In this document: positions 23,117-35,479 of the stretch, in pieces
Numbering within the stretch: position 1 is the stretch's first letter
Layout of the letters: every line of letters starts with the position of its first letter
Assembly: GCA_016630905.1 (NCBI GenBank)
Contig: WBMQ01000001.1
Span: 2,294,001 to 2,358,000, forward strand
Length of the DNA stretch: 64,000 nt
Direction: 5' to 3'
Origin: Capillidium heterosporum
Taxonomy: Eukaryota; Entomophthoromycota; Entomophthoromycetes; Entomophthorales; Capillidiaceae
Translations under genes and position numbers: made by a program
The notes under the pieces: generated by a model
What the model saw: only the letters and a program-made list of their open reading frames with translations
Databases searched by the model: none
Told to the model about the DNA's origin: nothing

Positions 23117-24825
23117 CTAACCAGTAAAATTCAACTGCTTTAGCAAAATTCCCGTGCCGTTGTTAGGGTTGGCTTTAATGCCCATAATTTTGGACATCAA
23201 TTCGTACACCTCAACGTTTGCCACTGGTTCAACAACCCTTCCATCATTAGGTAAATCGGGTCCAACCCCCAAAAGGATGGCCTGCATCGATTCATCAAAG
23301 TTGGAGTAGCCGTGGCGGCCTGGTATGGGATCCAATTTGGTAAGGTGGTCGTAATGTTGGCGATAAGCGAAACTCCATCCCTTTACATTGTTAGCACCTT
23401 AAAATTAAAAAAATATACCTCAGGTGGAATACATAGGACCGGTGGCACATCAAAATTTTTACCATAGTGGTATTTTTGAGGTATATCGTTTTTGTGAAAG
23501 CATTCGAACGTGACATTATTCTGCTTTTTGAAACCTTGGCTGAACTTCTTAAGGCTGGTCAGAATCTTAGCGACATGATTTGGGTCGAAAGGAGTCATAC
23601 CAGCGTACGGTAAGATATGTACCGACTCAATTTCCTTCATGGTAACATAGTCGTCGATGTAAATGGACTTATTACGTGGTGTAGAGACCATACCATGATC
23701 ACTGACGATCAAAATGTTGGTAAAAGCTTCCAAATGACTTTCTTGCAGTCCCTTCCTCAACTTACCAATAGCTCTATCGATCAACCTGATGGCCAAGTTT
23801 ACGGGAGTTGATTTGGGACCAAAGGCATGGCCAGCCGAATCAGTGGTTGATATGTAAGCCATTAAAAAGTCGGGGCTATTTTCGTATTGTTTAATCCAAT
23901 TGAGCAGTTGACTAGTAACCTTGGATGGCGTTACTCGACTACGATAGGGCATGAGATGGGTCAATTTGCTATCGAGACGTGGAGCTTCACTACCGGGCCA
24001 CATAGCTACTGAGACTTTGAGACCTAGACGTTGTGCAGTAGCCCAGATCTAAAAATATATCAGTATGCTTAAATTAAATATACATACTGGTTCCCAAGCC
24101 CAGAACTTAGGACTCAAATTGGATTGAGTGTCCCTGTAAGAGAACGATTGGTTTAAACTGTGAGAGTAAAAGGTATTTCCAATGATACCGTGCACATCAG
24201 GGTAAACGCCGGTTGCTAGCGTGTAGTGATTGGGAAAAGTAATCACCTGCAATATTAAAAACATATGTTAAACTTAACATTGTATACAAATGCTTACAGG
24301 AAAACTTGGGATGAGATGTTGTGCCTTGAATCCTGACTTTGCTTTATTAAAAGAAAATGTTAAACTTTTACATATAAAAAGGTGAAACTACCTATTTCAT
24401 TTAAGTGTGGGGTTATGTTGCGGTTGAGGTACTCAGGTTTAAATCCATCGAGGCTAATAACTATCAGTTTGTTTCTTTGTTTAATGTTGGATCTCTGCAA
24501 CTCGTAGTTGATTCGATTATTGTTGACGATGAGGGCGAGTAAAAACAATGAAAACAGCATTGTAAACACTTGTAAAAATATCTTTAAGGAACAGGCACTG
24601 CCTTCTTCTTCCTATAAAAATACTACTTAAGCTATTTTATTATTGAAAATAATAGGCTACCTCTTTAAATTTATCCACAACTTCATTGGAAGTTCCTAGT
24701 AAAGGCACACTACTTAAATTGTTGCTGCTTATCAATCTGTCTCTATCTTCATCGTCATTTAGTAAATTGCGGTTTATAGTTTGGTTCAATTCAATTATCT
24801 CGCTATAGCTATGTTCTTCTGTCAT
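23117..24825 (-). CDS. ENPP-type phosphodiesterase paralogue, nucleophile Thr replaced by Val
   Basis: Second member of the family at 3698-5355. Six exons on the minus strand (24825-24661, 24611-24392, 24341-24298, 24246-24088, 24048-23419, 23380-23117) join to about 493 residues. Type II topology: the acidic cytosolic tail MTEEHSYSEIIELNQ is followed by a span near residues 66-84. Metal ligands are present: ISLDGFKPEYL, TTDSAGHAFGP, SDHGM, GRHGYSN. At the junction of exons 3 and 4, however, the sequence reads [12 protein letters not shown], where the paralogue and known ENPPs have Thr as the first residue. Val144 therefore replaces the catalytic nucleophile. No other acceptor restores Thr. 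Introns at SFP|, GEP/WEP| and before GW are shared with the paralogue. Probably a pseudoenzyme or binding protein. Confidence 0.85.
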
Positions 24826-26250
24826 TGTAAATTATTTGATTAGTTTAACGTCTTCAAATTGGGGTTGAAAATGCTGATTATATATCGATTTTTGTTGGAT
24901 TTTACAAAGGAAAGGTGTGTTGATTCCAAATACTTGGTAAAGATGGAAATCAAGAGTATCTTCAATTGGTTGCTCCGAAAGTAGAAATCAATTTATTGGA
25001 TGCTGGATGTTCCATTTTATATGGATATATATATAGTAGAGAGTTTAATTGAAATGAGGTTATAAAATAGAACATATAATATATTACGATTCTTCCATAT
25101 ATAGTTTCTTGGAACGGAGTATCCTACTAGAAAAGTCAGAGAAATGCTGTGATCGAGTCAATACAATACTATCGAGACCACTTCCTTTCAAAGCTACCAG
25201 CTATTAAAGTTTAACTATGATATATGAAGCTCCATAGCAACTATTTATTGAAGTCAATTATTCATTGTGTAGTTATAAATACTACTGAAAAGGGAAATAT
25301 ATATTAAATTATGAATGTGTCATAAGTTGAATGCTATTTATATATAGCAATATATACTCCGTATTACTACCTGAATCTTTTTATTTGGAAATTAAGTATA
25401 GTATCATTAATTGACGTAGATTAATGGGCTACCACTTTAGACTAATGGAGCTTTATATAGAAATGGATACAGAGGAGCTGAGATTAGGGAGAATGGGTTG
25501 ACCTAGGTTGAGTTTGATAGGACTTAGAGTTACATTTACCACCATTAAAGATTGATTTATTAAAGTCATATTGAAGTGAAGCAAAGTAGAATGGATTACA
25601 TGTATCTTATCAAGCTATAAAAGTTTGCTATTCGAATCAATCGAAATTTGATCCGATAGATGAAGGCAGGTTGTACCTACTACTATACAATTCGTGATGT
25701 AGCGTAATGTTAGTTTTTTATTTATACTTTGGTTTTCATTGTTGAGATGGAATCTAGAAATATGATTTTTTAGGCTATGCAGTTGCTTTCACTATATCCC
25801 TATTTCAACATATACATTTTAAAGCCACCCAGTTACTGCTAGTTAATTAATAGTAAAAGTCCGTAAATCTGTTATAGTCAGTTAAAAACATTAGCAAATA
25901 AAATGCTTCTATTTCAAAACTTTTACAGTTCACATTTTTACACCCAGTGCATACACTTTAATAAAATTCTAGATGAACTTCAACTTTATACTCCAATAAA
26001 ACTACTGGAAGAATAGATCTACTTGCCAGATATATTAGTCCGTGATAAGGAATCATCTAAGTTAAGTCAATCAAAGTGAAGTGGAAATCCGCCTATCCAT
26101 AAAGGGCTAATGGAATTGGTTGGGACTAGTTCAAATTGTGACTGTTGGGATTTAGCTCCAGGTTCAATTTCCAACCTAAATAAGAGTTAAAATGCAAAAA
26201 CAAACTTAAGGTTCTTACTGTTGAAAGGATACACGTTTAGTCGATAAAAG
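24826..26250. other. Divergent intergenic region
   Basis: About 1.4 kb between the phosphodiesterase start (-) and the coiled-coil gene (+). AT-rich with several TATATA runs (for example near 25023-25035). No further gene seen. Confidence 0.4.
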
Positions 26251-29200
26251 ATGCTGTTCAGCCGCAAGATGGAATCCAACTTTCAACCAGATATCGACCG
26301 TATATCTGCATCCCTAACCGAGGTAAAATTTTTAACCAAAGTAGTATTTTATGATTGCTAAATGAGCTCTTTCAACTTTTTAGGATTTCACGAGCTACTT
26401 GATAGAAAAGTTATTTTCAAAGGAAAGTTTACATGAGGTAGATGAAGTAGTAAAAGTTTTGGAGCACCTCAACAAGAACAGTAAAGTTTTGAAATTCAAC
26501 GCCAGTTTACTGCAATCTTTAAAGAATGACTACCAGGATGACTATGGTTCAACAGTTTCTCCCGTTCAATTCAAAAAGCTAATAGACCAGCACAGCCTCA
26601 AGGTGGAAAGCAAAGTTCAATTTAACAGTGATAGCACTGGTAGTTTTAATAGGCGTGTCAGTATGTTAGATAAATATAGGCTAAGCTGTTTACCCCAGGA
26701 CGACTACCAGCCAAGCATCCAAAACGGTTCAGAATCCCCAAAGTTAGAGCGATCGCCTATACGTCACAGTAAATCGTTGTCTCAAGAAGATTTTAGTCAC
26801 AGAACCCTTGCATCGAGGAATAGATCGGTGTCTATGAACATGCGGGCCTCTTTCTTAGCCTCCAAGAACGAAAGCTCACCTTTGAATTCACCTGGTCTCC
26901 TCAAGAAACAAATAAGTTTTAACGGCAGTCTAAATTATAGGAATAGTCTTTCTATCAACGGTAAGGATAGCGCACTTAACATCCAGTTTATTGACGATGC
27001 AAAGACTGAGGATTTTACGGTAAATTTTTTTTATAAAATAATTTTTAAAATAGAGTTTTTATTGCTTTAGGGTAGTTTCGGTAGTAGCGTCCCCGACCAA
27101 AGGATATTGAACCGAGTGAGTGAGCAACTTAGCAACCGACACTCCAACGAAATATCCAATTTCCAAGCAGCTATAAAGGAGAATAAGGAGAAGATTTACC
27201 AGCTAGAGGAAGTCAACGATCAACTACATACTACTGTAGACAAGTTGAACCACACGATACTCGAACTTACTCAAGCCAAAAACAGCTTAACCCGGACCAA
27301 TAAATTTATAACCGAAGACAACGCAACTTTGAACACCAAGTTGGAAGAACTCCAATCCAAAGTGGTACAACTGAAGCGCAACTACAGCTCCAAGGTCAGC
27401 ACGGAACGTGAACTCAACAATGAGTTGACTGGGCTACGAACTAGGTTGGTTCAGACCGAACAGCAAACCTTTACAATCGACAAGGCACGTCGCAAGCTGC
27501 AACAGGATAAAATAAAGTTGAATCAATTGGTCGTAAGCCTTAAAAAGGATAGAGATCGTGTTCTATTGGAGAGCCAGCAACAGCAGTCGGTACTGATGGA
27601 GAAATTGAACAGCCACTCCGGAAGCGACCTAACTGACATTCACTCCGCTGAAGATATCAACCAGTTCGATTTATCTTCCTCCAAATTCAATTACGACCCA
27701 GTGGACTGGTACATGACCCCAATCGAACCCACTACCCCCAAATCAAGTTTGCATATCAAAGTTAAACGCAAGCAAGGTTCCATCCGCAGTGCCCGTTCTC
27801 CTAAATCCAAGACCAGCAGTATAAAATTGAGTACCAAGTCTAATGGTACTAGTAGGCGCATCAACTTGGCCAGCTGTAGCTCCGACAGTTTAGTGGACAT
27901 CTGCAGGACCTTGAAACCTTTGCTCAACGATGTTTTGAACGCTAAAGCTGAGGAAGATAGTGATAGAACCAAAATAAAAACGGTCATCGAGAAGGTGACG
28001 CAACTAGAACACAAGTTGGAAGGTTCAATCAACACTCTCAGCTCAAGTACGCGATCGAAACTCAACCAAAGCTGGGATTACGACTCGATAAGTCAAGATA
28101 AGGAGAAAACCGATTCATTTCCACACCATATGGTGGATACTAGGTTCAGACGCAAATCTTCAGATACTTCGTCCCCTATACCACTAAGCTTACTGCTGCC
28201 GTTCAAGCCGTCATTCAACGAAAGTGACGGTGATGAACTGTCACCTAAAGCCACTAGTAAGTTCGAACCATTCTGTGCTATTGGTAACTTTGAAGCTTTC
28301 TATGATCAGGGGATTTTCTACGAGCATAAAGATTACATCTTCATGGCTAATGGTGTAAATTCATCGACAGACGAAGTTAGTAAATGTGAGACAAAGTTTT
28401 TGGATAAAAGTACTAGCCCTGCCCTTAGTATTGAGATGATTGAAAAAAGCAGTGAAGTCGAAGTAAAGTTGTTGGATCGAAGCACTAGTCCTGACCTTGG
28501 TATTGAAGGGAAGCATAGTAAGACTCCCAGTGCTAAAGCTGCTTTGGAATGCGACAACGATCTTAATCGCAATACAACTACCAGTCCTTTGCATCAACAA
28601 CTTAATACTGATAGTACAAATTTGAAGGAGGACGCTTTATCAAAAAACCAAGGACAATCTCAGGTTGAAGGCCAATTGCTATCACCCGCTACATCTGTTA
28701 AAAACGAGCATTCGAATGTGAAGAAGGGTAGAGTTTAATTCTTTTAATTTTCTAATCTTTTATGTCACTTTAGATAAACATTCGAAAGCTTCCAGCCCCA
28801 ACCGAGCTTTCCAAATTTTCTCAACCGATACCAGCCTAAACAAAGTAAAACCTGAGTCGCCTTTACCCTACTGTAACGCATCCGTCCAGACCGATCCAAT
28901 CTTCTATCTCAACACTCAAAGCAATGAACGTAAAGGTAACTACTTATATTTCGTAAACTTTATTTTTAATCCCATTCAAAATCTAGAATTAGAATCTATA
29001 GTTGCTCGGCCTAACTTTACCACTACCATACAAAACCTACCAGCGACTTCAGCCAAAACCAACCTTGCCAAATTCAACCGAAAGCATACCTGGTACGCCA
29101 TCCCAACCGAAGCCTCCATACCTACCTGTGCTTTGGCCAATTTCTATCCTACCCAAGCTCATACCTCCATTGAAATCCTTACTGAAATTACTCATCCCCA

Positions 29201-29492
29201 CCAATTTAACAACACTAACAAGCCACATTCCAAAAACAGCCAACGTATTATCAAAAACCTTAATCAATCCGGAATGAAGGTGACTCCAAAAGGACCTAGG
29301 CTTCAAGTTTTAAAAGATAGTTCAAATCGACCTAGTAGTTCAGCTTCCACCACCAGTTCCAACTTCAGCTTCCAACTAGTGGACTCTACAAGCACAGGTC
29401 TAGATCCGGGATTGGGATTGACATATTTGAAATGGTCCAAATTGAATATGGTTTGGGGGGATGATGGTACTGAGGATGAGGTTATTCGATAG
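26251..29492 (+). CDS. Large Ser-rich coiled-coil protein, no known family recognised
   Basis: Five exons (26251-26322, 26384-27019, 27071-28727, 28774-28935, 29002-29492) stay in frame for about 1005 residues. The first 230 residues are Ser-rich with RSxS and SP sites likely to be phosphorylated (ERSPIRHSKSLSQED). A long coiled coil covers roughly residues 255-420 (IKENKEKIYQLEEVNDQL, heptad-like with Leu/Ile at a/d). A basic Ser/Thr-rich segment follows, then a short helical region (SDSLVDICRTLKPLLNDVL) and an acidic Ser/Thr-rich part with a duplicated unit (KFLDKSTSP / KLLDRSTSP). The C-terminus ends GTEDEVIR. No catalytic motif, signal or membrane span. Such architecture fits a cytoskeletal, polarity or spindle-pole scaffold, but that is a guess. 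Confidence 0.8.
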
Positions 29493-31652
29493 AGTTGGGT
29501 TGCGTTTTGAGCTGAGACTAAAGTTGTATATAACTGTATTGGTAGGAAGGTTCTTTAAACCTTGTGCTTAGATCCGCCCTATTTAATTTTTGATACTCAT
29601 AATTTTTAGATAATAATAAACTTATATAGTGTTGTAGTTGTCAGCTGTATATAGCTCTTAAAATAAATTCGTACCTCTGCTTACTTCTAAAATTGCTATT
29701 TGAAATCCATTGCAATTATATCCTATTTCCAAAACTTTATCGTTATTATATCTTTTAAATAGCTTCTTTGCATGTATCTGATCTATGCATAATAGTCTAT
29801 ACGGATCTATAACAAAAATTAGTTGTATTTGAAGTAGCTTGCTGACTTGCCACTTCTCCCTTTCTTACAGGTAAACTTTCGCTCCAATCAAGTAGCTTTA
29901 TAGGAATTATGACGTACATTTCTACACCAGAAAATAGAAAACTTTCAGCTCTCACTTTTGACCCAAACCCATTTTCAAGTTTCAAAGTTCAAGTTGATAG
30001 TCATGTATAAATCAGTTTATGTTAAAAGTCTTGATAGGTAATTTTAGTATATTTTTTATATACAATTTTGATGAAAATTTGCAACTACTTTTAACTAGTT
30101 TAACAAAGCATCTTTAGTTTTAAATTTTAAATTGCAAGTTCGAATCTTTTGCAAATTTAAATTTGTCAAAGTTCAACAAATTCCTTTACTTTACTTTTGT
30201 TAAAGGTGATAGTACTTGTAGTTTGTTATTATGAACTATACATATATTTAATTACTTCAAAAGTTGCGTCCCTTTTACCTTTAAATTTCAGCTATAGAGC
30301 TTTACTAGTAATGATTTTATGGAACAGAGATCTGATGTTTCTTGCTTTGCTTATCTTTTCATCTTACAACAGTATACTAACATCGTATTTACATCTAGGT
30401 AGTTCTATCGGTATGAAGTCTGTAGCATGTAAACATAGATGAGGTAAATTATTTTCCATTTTTATATTCTAGTTTGATGATGACAAATTAGCACATTTAT
30501 GAATTATATAAACTTCTATTTAACATCTTGAGCTATTAGCTTTTTAATTCGTTAACTTTAGTTTAAAGTATTTAACTTCTTACAAGATGCTAAATAATAT
30601 ACTTTGAATGAGTCTTGACGTTTTAATTTTTTAAAGTATAATAGTATTTAAAAGATGGTAGATAGTATAATGATATTTAAAATTTTGTAGTTTTCAACCT
30701 GAATTGTATTCATCTGTTAAATTTAAGATATTTTTCATATACTGATGCTATTTTGTTTAGGTTTGCGGGTTTAAATGTACTACCCTTGATTGATAGCCAA
30801 CTATTTTAGGTTGGAGTTTTTGCAGGTTGTTGAAGCTGTTGCATATAGTGTAAAAGATAACATATATATCAAATTTGCAGGCTATGGGTCATTCAATTGA
30901 ATATTAACTGATCTATTCATCGTGTTATCTCGTTTGCAATTACATTTTAAAAGTTGCGACATCTCATACTACCAAGATGAGTTCCTTGCAGAAACGTAAT
31001 ATCTTCAAAGCCATTCATTTAACCTTTTTGACGTCTTAAATTCAAAAGTGTATACATCAAAATTGCAAATTTACAACACCAGTTTTCAATCTTTTATCTT
31101 GCACTATCTACTTATCTAATTCTAATAAAAAGGCGTTTCTTTGTGTAGTTTTCTGAAACTTTGATAGACTTGTTGTTCAAGATAGACGCTGCATCTATGA
31201 TTAAGAGCAAAGTTATAACCTAAGTGACCTTGGTTAGCTGTAAACCCATATTTTATTAATAGAGTTGATAAAAGTTAAATGTATTTTGAGGTACTAATCT
31301 TAACAAACTTAGAATTTACTCAACTGGCTTATATCTATAGATATATTGCAAAAGTAAAGCCATCTAAAATTCAAAGCTTATACCTTGAAAATATATAGCG
31401 CAGGTCTATCTTCCAATATAACTTAAAAAGATAAATAACATCCTTCAATTTATTAAATGCAATTGTAGAACACCACGTATACAAACTAGACTTTAGTTTC
31501 AAAGTAAAGCCAGCACGATGATGATGCGGGTAACCAATTTCAACTAATTTCAAAAACCACATGCTACAAAAACACCTAAGCATCAAGGATTCACCCTCTA
31601 AAGTGCCAACGATGACAAATCAACGAAATCTTCCACCATCTCATCTTCATTT
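29493..31652. other. Long intergenic region
   Basis: About 2.2 kb of AT-rich DNA. Small open frames (29797-29985, 30197-30442, 31371-31586) show no motif. Nothing supportable. Confidence 0.4.
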
Positions 31653-34600
31653 TCAGCTTTGGGCTCCACCCTCACCACCTTTATCGACGACACTCAACAA
31701 CGCCTGACTGCTTTCGCCACCCTCGCTAATCTTTTCAATCGTAATAGCCTGCTGCATACCTTGTTCCGGTTCAAACCCAACCAACTTCTTAGTGACAGCT
31801 TCAGCGACTCTAGCCCCTTCACTCAACAATCCACCTAACAGTAGTCGAGGTAGATGATTAGCCCGCGCTTTAGCTTCCAAGACTTCTGGCTCAAGGAAGG
31901 TAAACGTCTGCAAGAAGGTCAACTCGAAACCCTTCTCCAAGTCAGGATCCCCCAGGACTAAAGTTTGGAAGGTTGGGTAGTCCAAAGTATGTTCTTTACT
32001 TTCAGTAGTTGTGGGCGTAGCTTCAGTACCCGGTTGAACATCTTCAAAGCTCAACAGGTCTTGGGTAGGGTTCTGGTCAAGGTACTGGATGGCCGCCTTG
32101 AGGAAGCGTCCGGTACCAAATAACCACCCCTCGTCGCTGTCCAAATTTCGAAAGACAAATAAAACCATCGACGAGAATCGAATTAGATCGTCGGTATTCA
32201 ATTTTCCATCCTGATTCATATCGACGGCATCGAAAAACAGTTTAATGCGCGGTTTGGCGTCGGTATTGATGAGTAGATCCAACCCTTTGACCAATTGGTT
32301 CAAAGTGATAGGTTCTTCAGTAGAACCACCCATCAGCTTGAACATACTTTCTATGAGTCGCAACCTAAAACCGGGGTACTGCTGACGCACATCGGTATTG
32401 TTGGCGCGCTCCTCGTTGTTGATACTTACTTCCATCCTTCAGACTGGAGGCGTAGCTTGAAGTCGGGGATCGTGAGCTGATGGGGGTGTCCAGCCGTGCC
32501 CATGTTGTTGTCGAATCTACGAACGCGCTGAAAGCGTCGAAACTCATCCTATGCCCACCATTACTTACACTTTGGTTGGTAGTGCTGGTCGTATTCGTAT
32601 TAGCTCGGTAGAAGAGAGCTGTGTCAAATTTATCGTAGATCTGACTTAGGGCCTGCTTGGAAAACTTGTTGACATCATCCAAATTTCTTAAAGTCGTCTG
32701 CTTGGAGAACAGTTCGATATTGTGGACCACCTTCATCTGCCTAGCTTGGCGTAGCTCCATTACCATGGCATTATCTACCGACTTGAATTCCCGGTAAGCA
32801 ATCGTGATCAGCAACGTGTAGTTGGTAAGTTGCTTGTTCTGTCCCTCACCGGTGTCAACCAGTTGATCCAAGTTGCGGAAGTAGTCTTTTAAAGTTTCTA
32901 CAAAGCTACCATCATCATCAGTCTCCATCAACTTATCCCCGTTGACCTTGAGTACGGCCAGAGCCACTCTAAATAAAACTTGAGGCCCAGTCCATGAAGA
33001 AACAATCTAACACTCGGAGGGCGGTCAGCAGTGGCATAGCGTTGATGAACAAGGTTAGGAACCAGGGCAGGGAGACTAAAGATAGAGTAATTCCCTTGGA
33101 TTTGAGGTGCTGATCCAGAACTGGCATCAACGACGTTACCAAACTTTCAAATACCGACTGGTCCAGCAAAGCCCCATACATACTCGTTGAGTAATAGTTA
33201 GGCAGCATGGAGTCACAAAGAGTCGTTAGGATCCAAAAGGCCTGGGCCTCACTACAGTAGATCAACAAAGCGGAAGCTACGATGTTCATAGCCTGACAGT
33301 AGCCAACCTCTGGATTATGCCAGGCGTAAGCTGAGAGTACCCTACGTAAAGCTCCAATACCGTCGGGCATCCTATAGGCAGCGTATTCGGGTAAACTTCG
33401 GTTCAAATCTTTCTCGATCTCGTCGGTAGATTGAGAGACCTTATCCTTAAATTTATTGACCAGCTCATCGTAGGTCTCCAAGTTTTGAAACCTGCGGTAA
33501 ATGGCTCCACAGCACAGCTCCCAGATCTCCCCTCGTAATCTGCCTGGTACTCCTACCCGAACCAACCTTACAAAGTCAAATCTCCGTACCAATGAGAAGT
33601 TCCAACCATTTTTAGTACAGTAGCTCTGCCAGTGACCTAACTTACGGGCCTCCCTAGACTCACCAAACTCCTCGGGGAAGCCATACTTGAACCCCAACGC
33701 GTTACTTTCGAAGGATTTCAAGTTGCGACAGAAAGACTCGGTAGCCAAAGTGCGCAAGAAAGGCTTGAGGTGCTTGACGACCGACTTTTGAGCTTTGAGC
33801 CGTTCGTTCAATGTCTTGCACCAGTCGTCGAACTGCTGTTGGGACTCCAAGTTGGTAAATATGAAGTAGAAGGTCATGTCATGGTAACTTAGGATGGACA
33901 GTGCACTGGATGGGGGATCTCCTGCTTTAATTACGTGTAGGTTTACTCGCCTTACCAGGTACAGCGGTAAAACCCAGTAACAGGGTGAAAGTAGGCTGGA
34001 TCCGGCGAACGCCAGGAAAGAATTACTCAAAGCTAAACTACCCTTGACTTGGAAGCTGGAATCCTTGGGATGGGTAAACAGAACTTGAGTCTGATCTAAG
34101 AGGATCTCGTCGGAAGGTAGCCTAAACTTGGCTTGGAACTGCTGGTTACGTTTCTGATTGAGTAACGTGGTCTTGAGGTCGACTCCAGTCGGCAATATTT
34201 GGGCGGCTCGGGTCGTCGGGGAGGTGGCTATTTCGGGGATGGTTGAGGTAGCCGTGGACGGGTCGTTGGATTCTAACGCCATACCGGGACAGGGATCTAA
34301 GCTCGAGTTACGTAAAACTCGATCCATAGCGTTTTTCGTCAACTGAGAAAGCAATTCGAACGCCTATCCAAACTACTTTAATAAAATTCACTTTATAAAA
34401 AGTTACTTCATCCCGGTTAAAGAAGTTTCCAAAGTAATGCTATATCCAAATCAATTAGTATTGCTAACAAATATATAGTGGATTACCTTAGTTCCATCTT
34501 TGACGGTAACAGTTACTGGGGATGGTAAAGACAGCGCTGAAGCAGCTGCCGAAACCTTGTTGGCACTGCCATCTTCCTGGAAACTGTTTCCTAAACCTCG

Positions 34601-35479
34601 ATCCAAGTGGGCTATATCCCTCAACTCGATTTGCAATTTGATCTCCAAGCCCAGCATGAAGGAATAGAAGCACAAGTAATTTTCGGAGAGGTAACACCAC
34701 CCCTGGTAGACCATCAGCCGCTTCTGATAGGCACAGGCGTAATCTTTTGGAAATTGTAAGCATATAAAGTTTTGTAGAGCAAATCTTACATGAAACTAAA
34801 GGTTCGGTAGGTGGCATCAAGAAAGTTTGGCGAAGGCCCGGGCTGCAAACCGTGTTTTGGCATCCAAACTATCGTCAACTATATCGCCATCTTGCATTTT
34901 CCAATAAAAATGGTTAGATATATGCGAATGTAAAATATAATTACCAGTAGCAGCTAGGAAGGAGCGTATCCGACTCTTCAAATAATCTAGTCGTTCTTCA
35001 CTGGTCTCTACTTCATTAAATATAGGTACGCAGATCTCTATCAAAAATAAAATTAAAGTTGAGTGGAAACTGAAAACAAAGTAATAAAAAACTTACCATC
35101 CAGCCATTTCCAAGACTTTTCAATTTTGGCTAAAGTTTCATCTACAGCTACCACATAAGTTTCATTGGTTTCGATATCCAGGTACAAAATACGATAAGGA
35201 TCTGGTCGCGTATCCAACCTATTTCATATCAAAAAGAAGTCAGTTAAAATTCAAAATATTATAGAACAAAAAAAGCATTTTAATCTAAATTAACAACTAA
35301 AATTACACTTACATATTCCTTATAGTACCCAAAACCGATTGAAAGATTTTAGAGGTAGGTACGTCCAACCTGGTATGCTGCAACAAAAAGAACTGGTTTC
35401 TAGAAATTTCTTGCCACATAGCTGAACTGGTAGTCGATCCATTGGAACCTTCCGCTTCTTTAGTTGGTAGTATTAACAT
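31653..35479 (-). CDS. GRAM-TBC-EF-hand Rab GTPase-activating protein (TBC1D8/9-like), with frame breaks
   Basis: Would stimulate GTP hydrolysis by a Rab protein in membrane traffic. Exons read 35479-35313, 35218-35097, 35037-34945, 34890-34790, 34743-34487, 34439-34407 and a long one from 34363. The N-terminal LDTRPDPYRILYLD and QGWCYLSENYLCFYSFMLG mark the first GRAM region; VLFTHPKDSSFQVKGSLAL is the second. The TBC domain has both catalytic fingers: Arg in IEKDLNRSLPE (IxxDxxR) and Gln in VGYCQAMN (YxQ). A canonical EF-hand loop, DMNQDGKLNTDD, follows. The frame breaks at about 34820-34826 (one base short; exon 34890-34790 is 101 nt where 102 is needed), at about 32985-32992 (one base extra between FFMD and GPQVLF), and somewhere in 32400-32480, where an intron is hard to fit. 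Conservation on both sides is high, so this is either a young pseudogene or an assembly indel problem. Confidence 0.85.

Noticed and set aside
26323-26383. Separate gene starting at the internal frame at 26399
   Set aside because: That start is TTG. An upstream exon from ATG 26251 splices in phase through a 61-nt intron.
27691-28065. 124-codon minus-strand frame
   Set aside because: Shadow of the coiled-coil gene, whose frame continues on both sides through good splice sites.
30130-30160. GTTCGAATC, like a tRNA T-loop (B box)
   Set aside because: No A box, acceptor stem or cloverleaf can be formed upstream; I found no convincing tRNA in the window.
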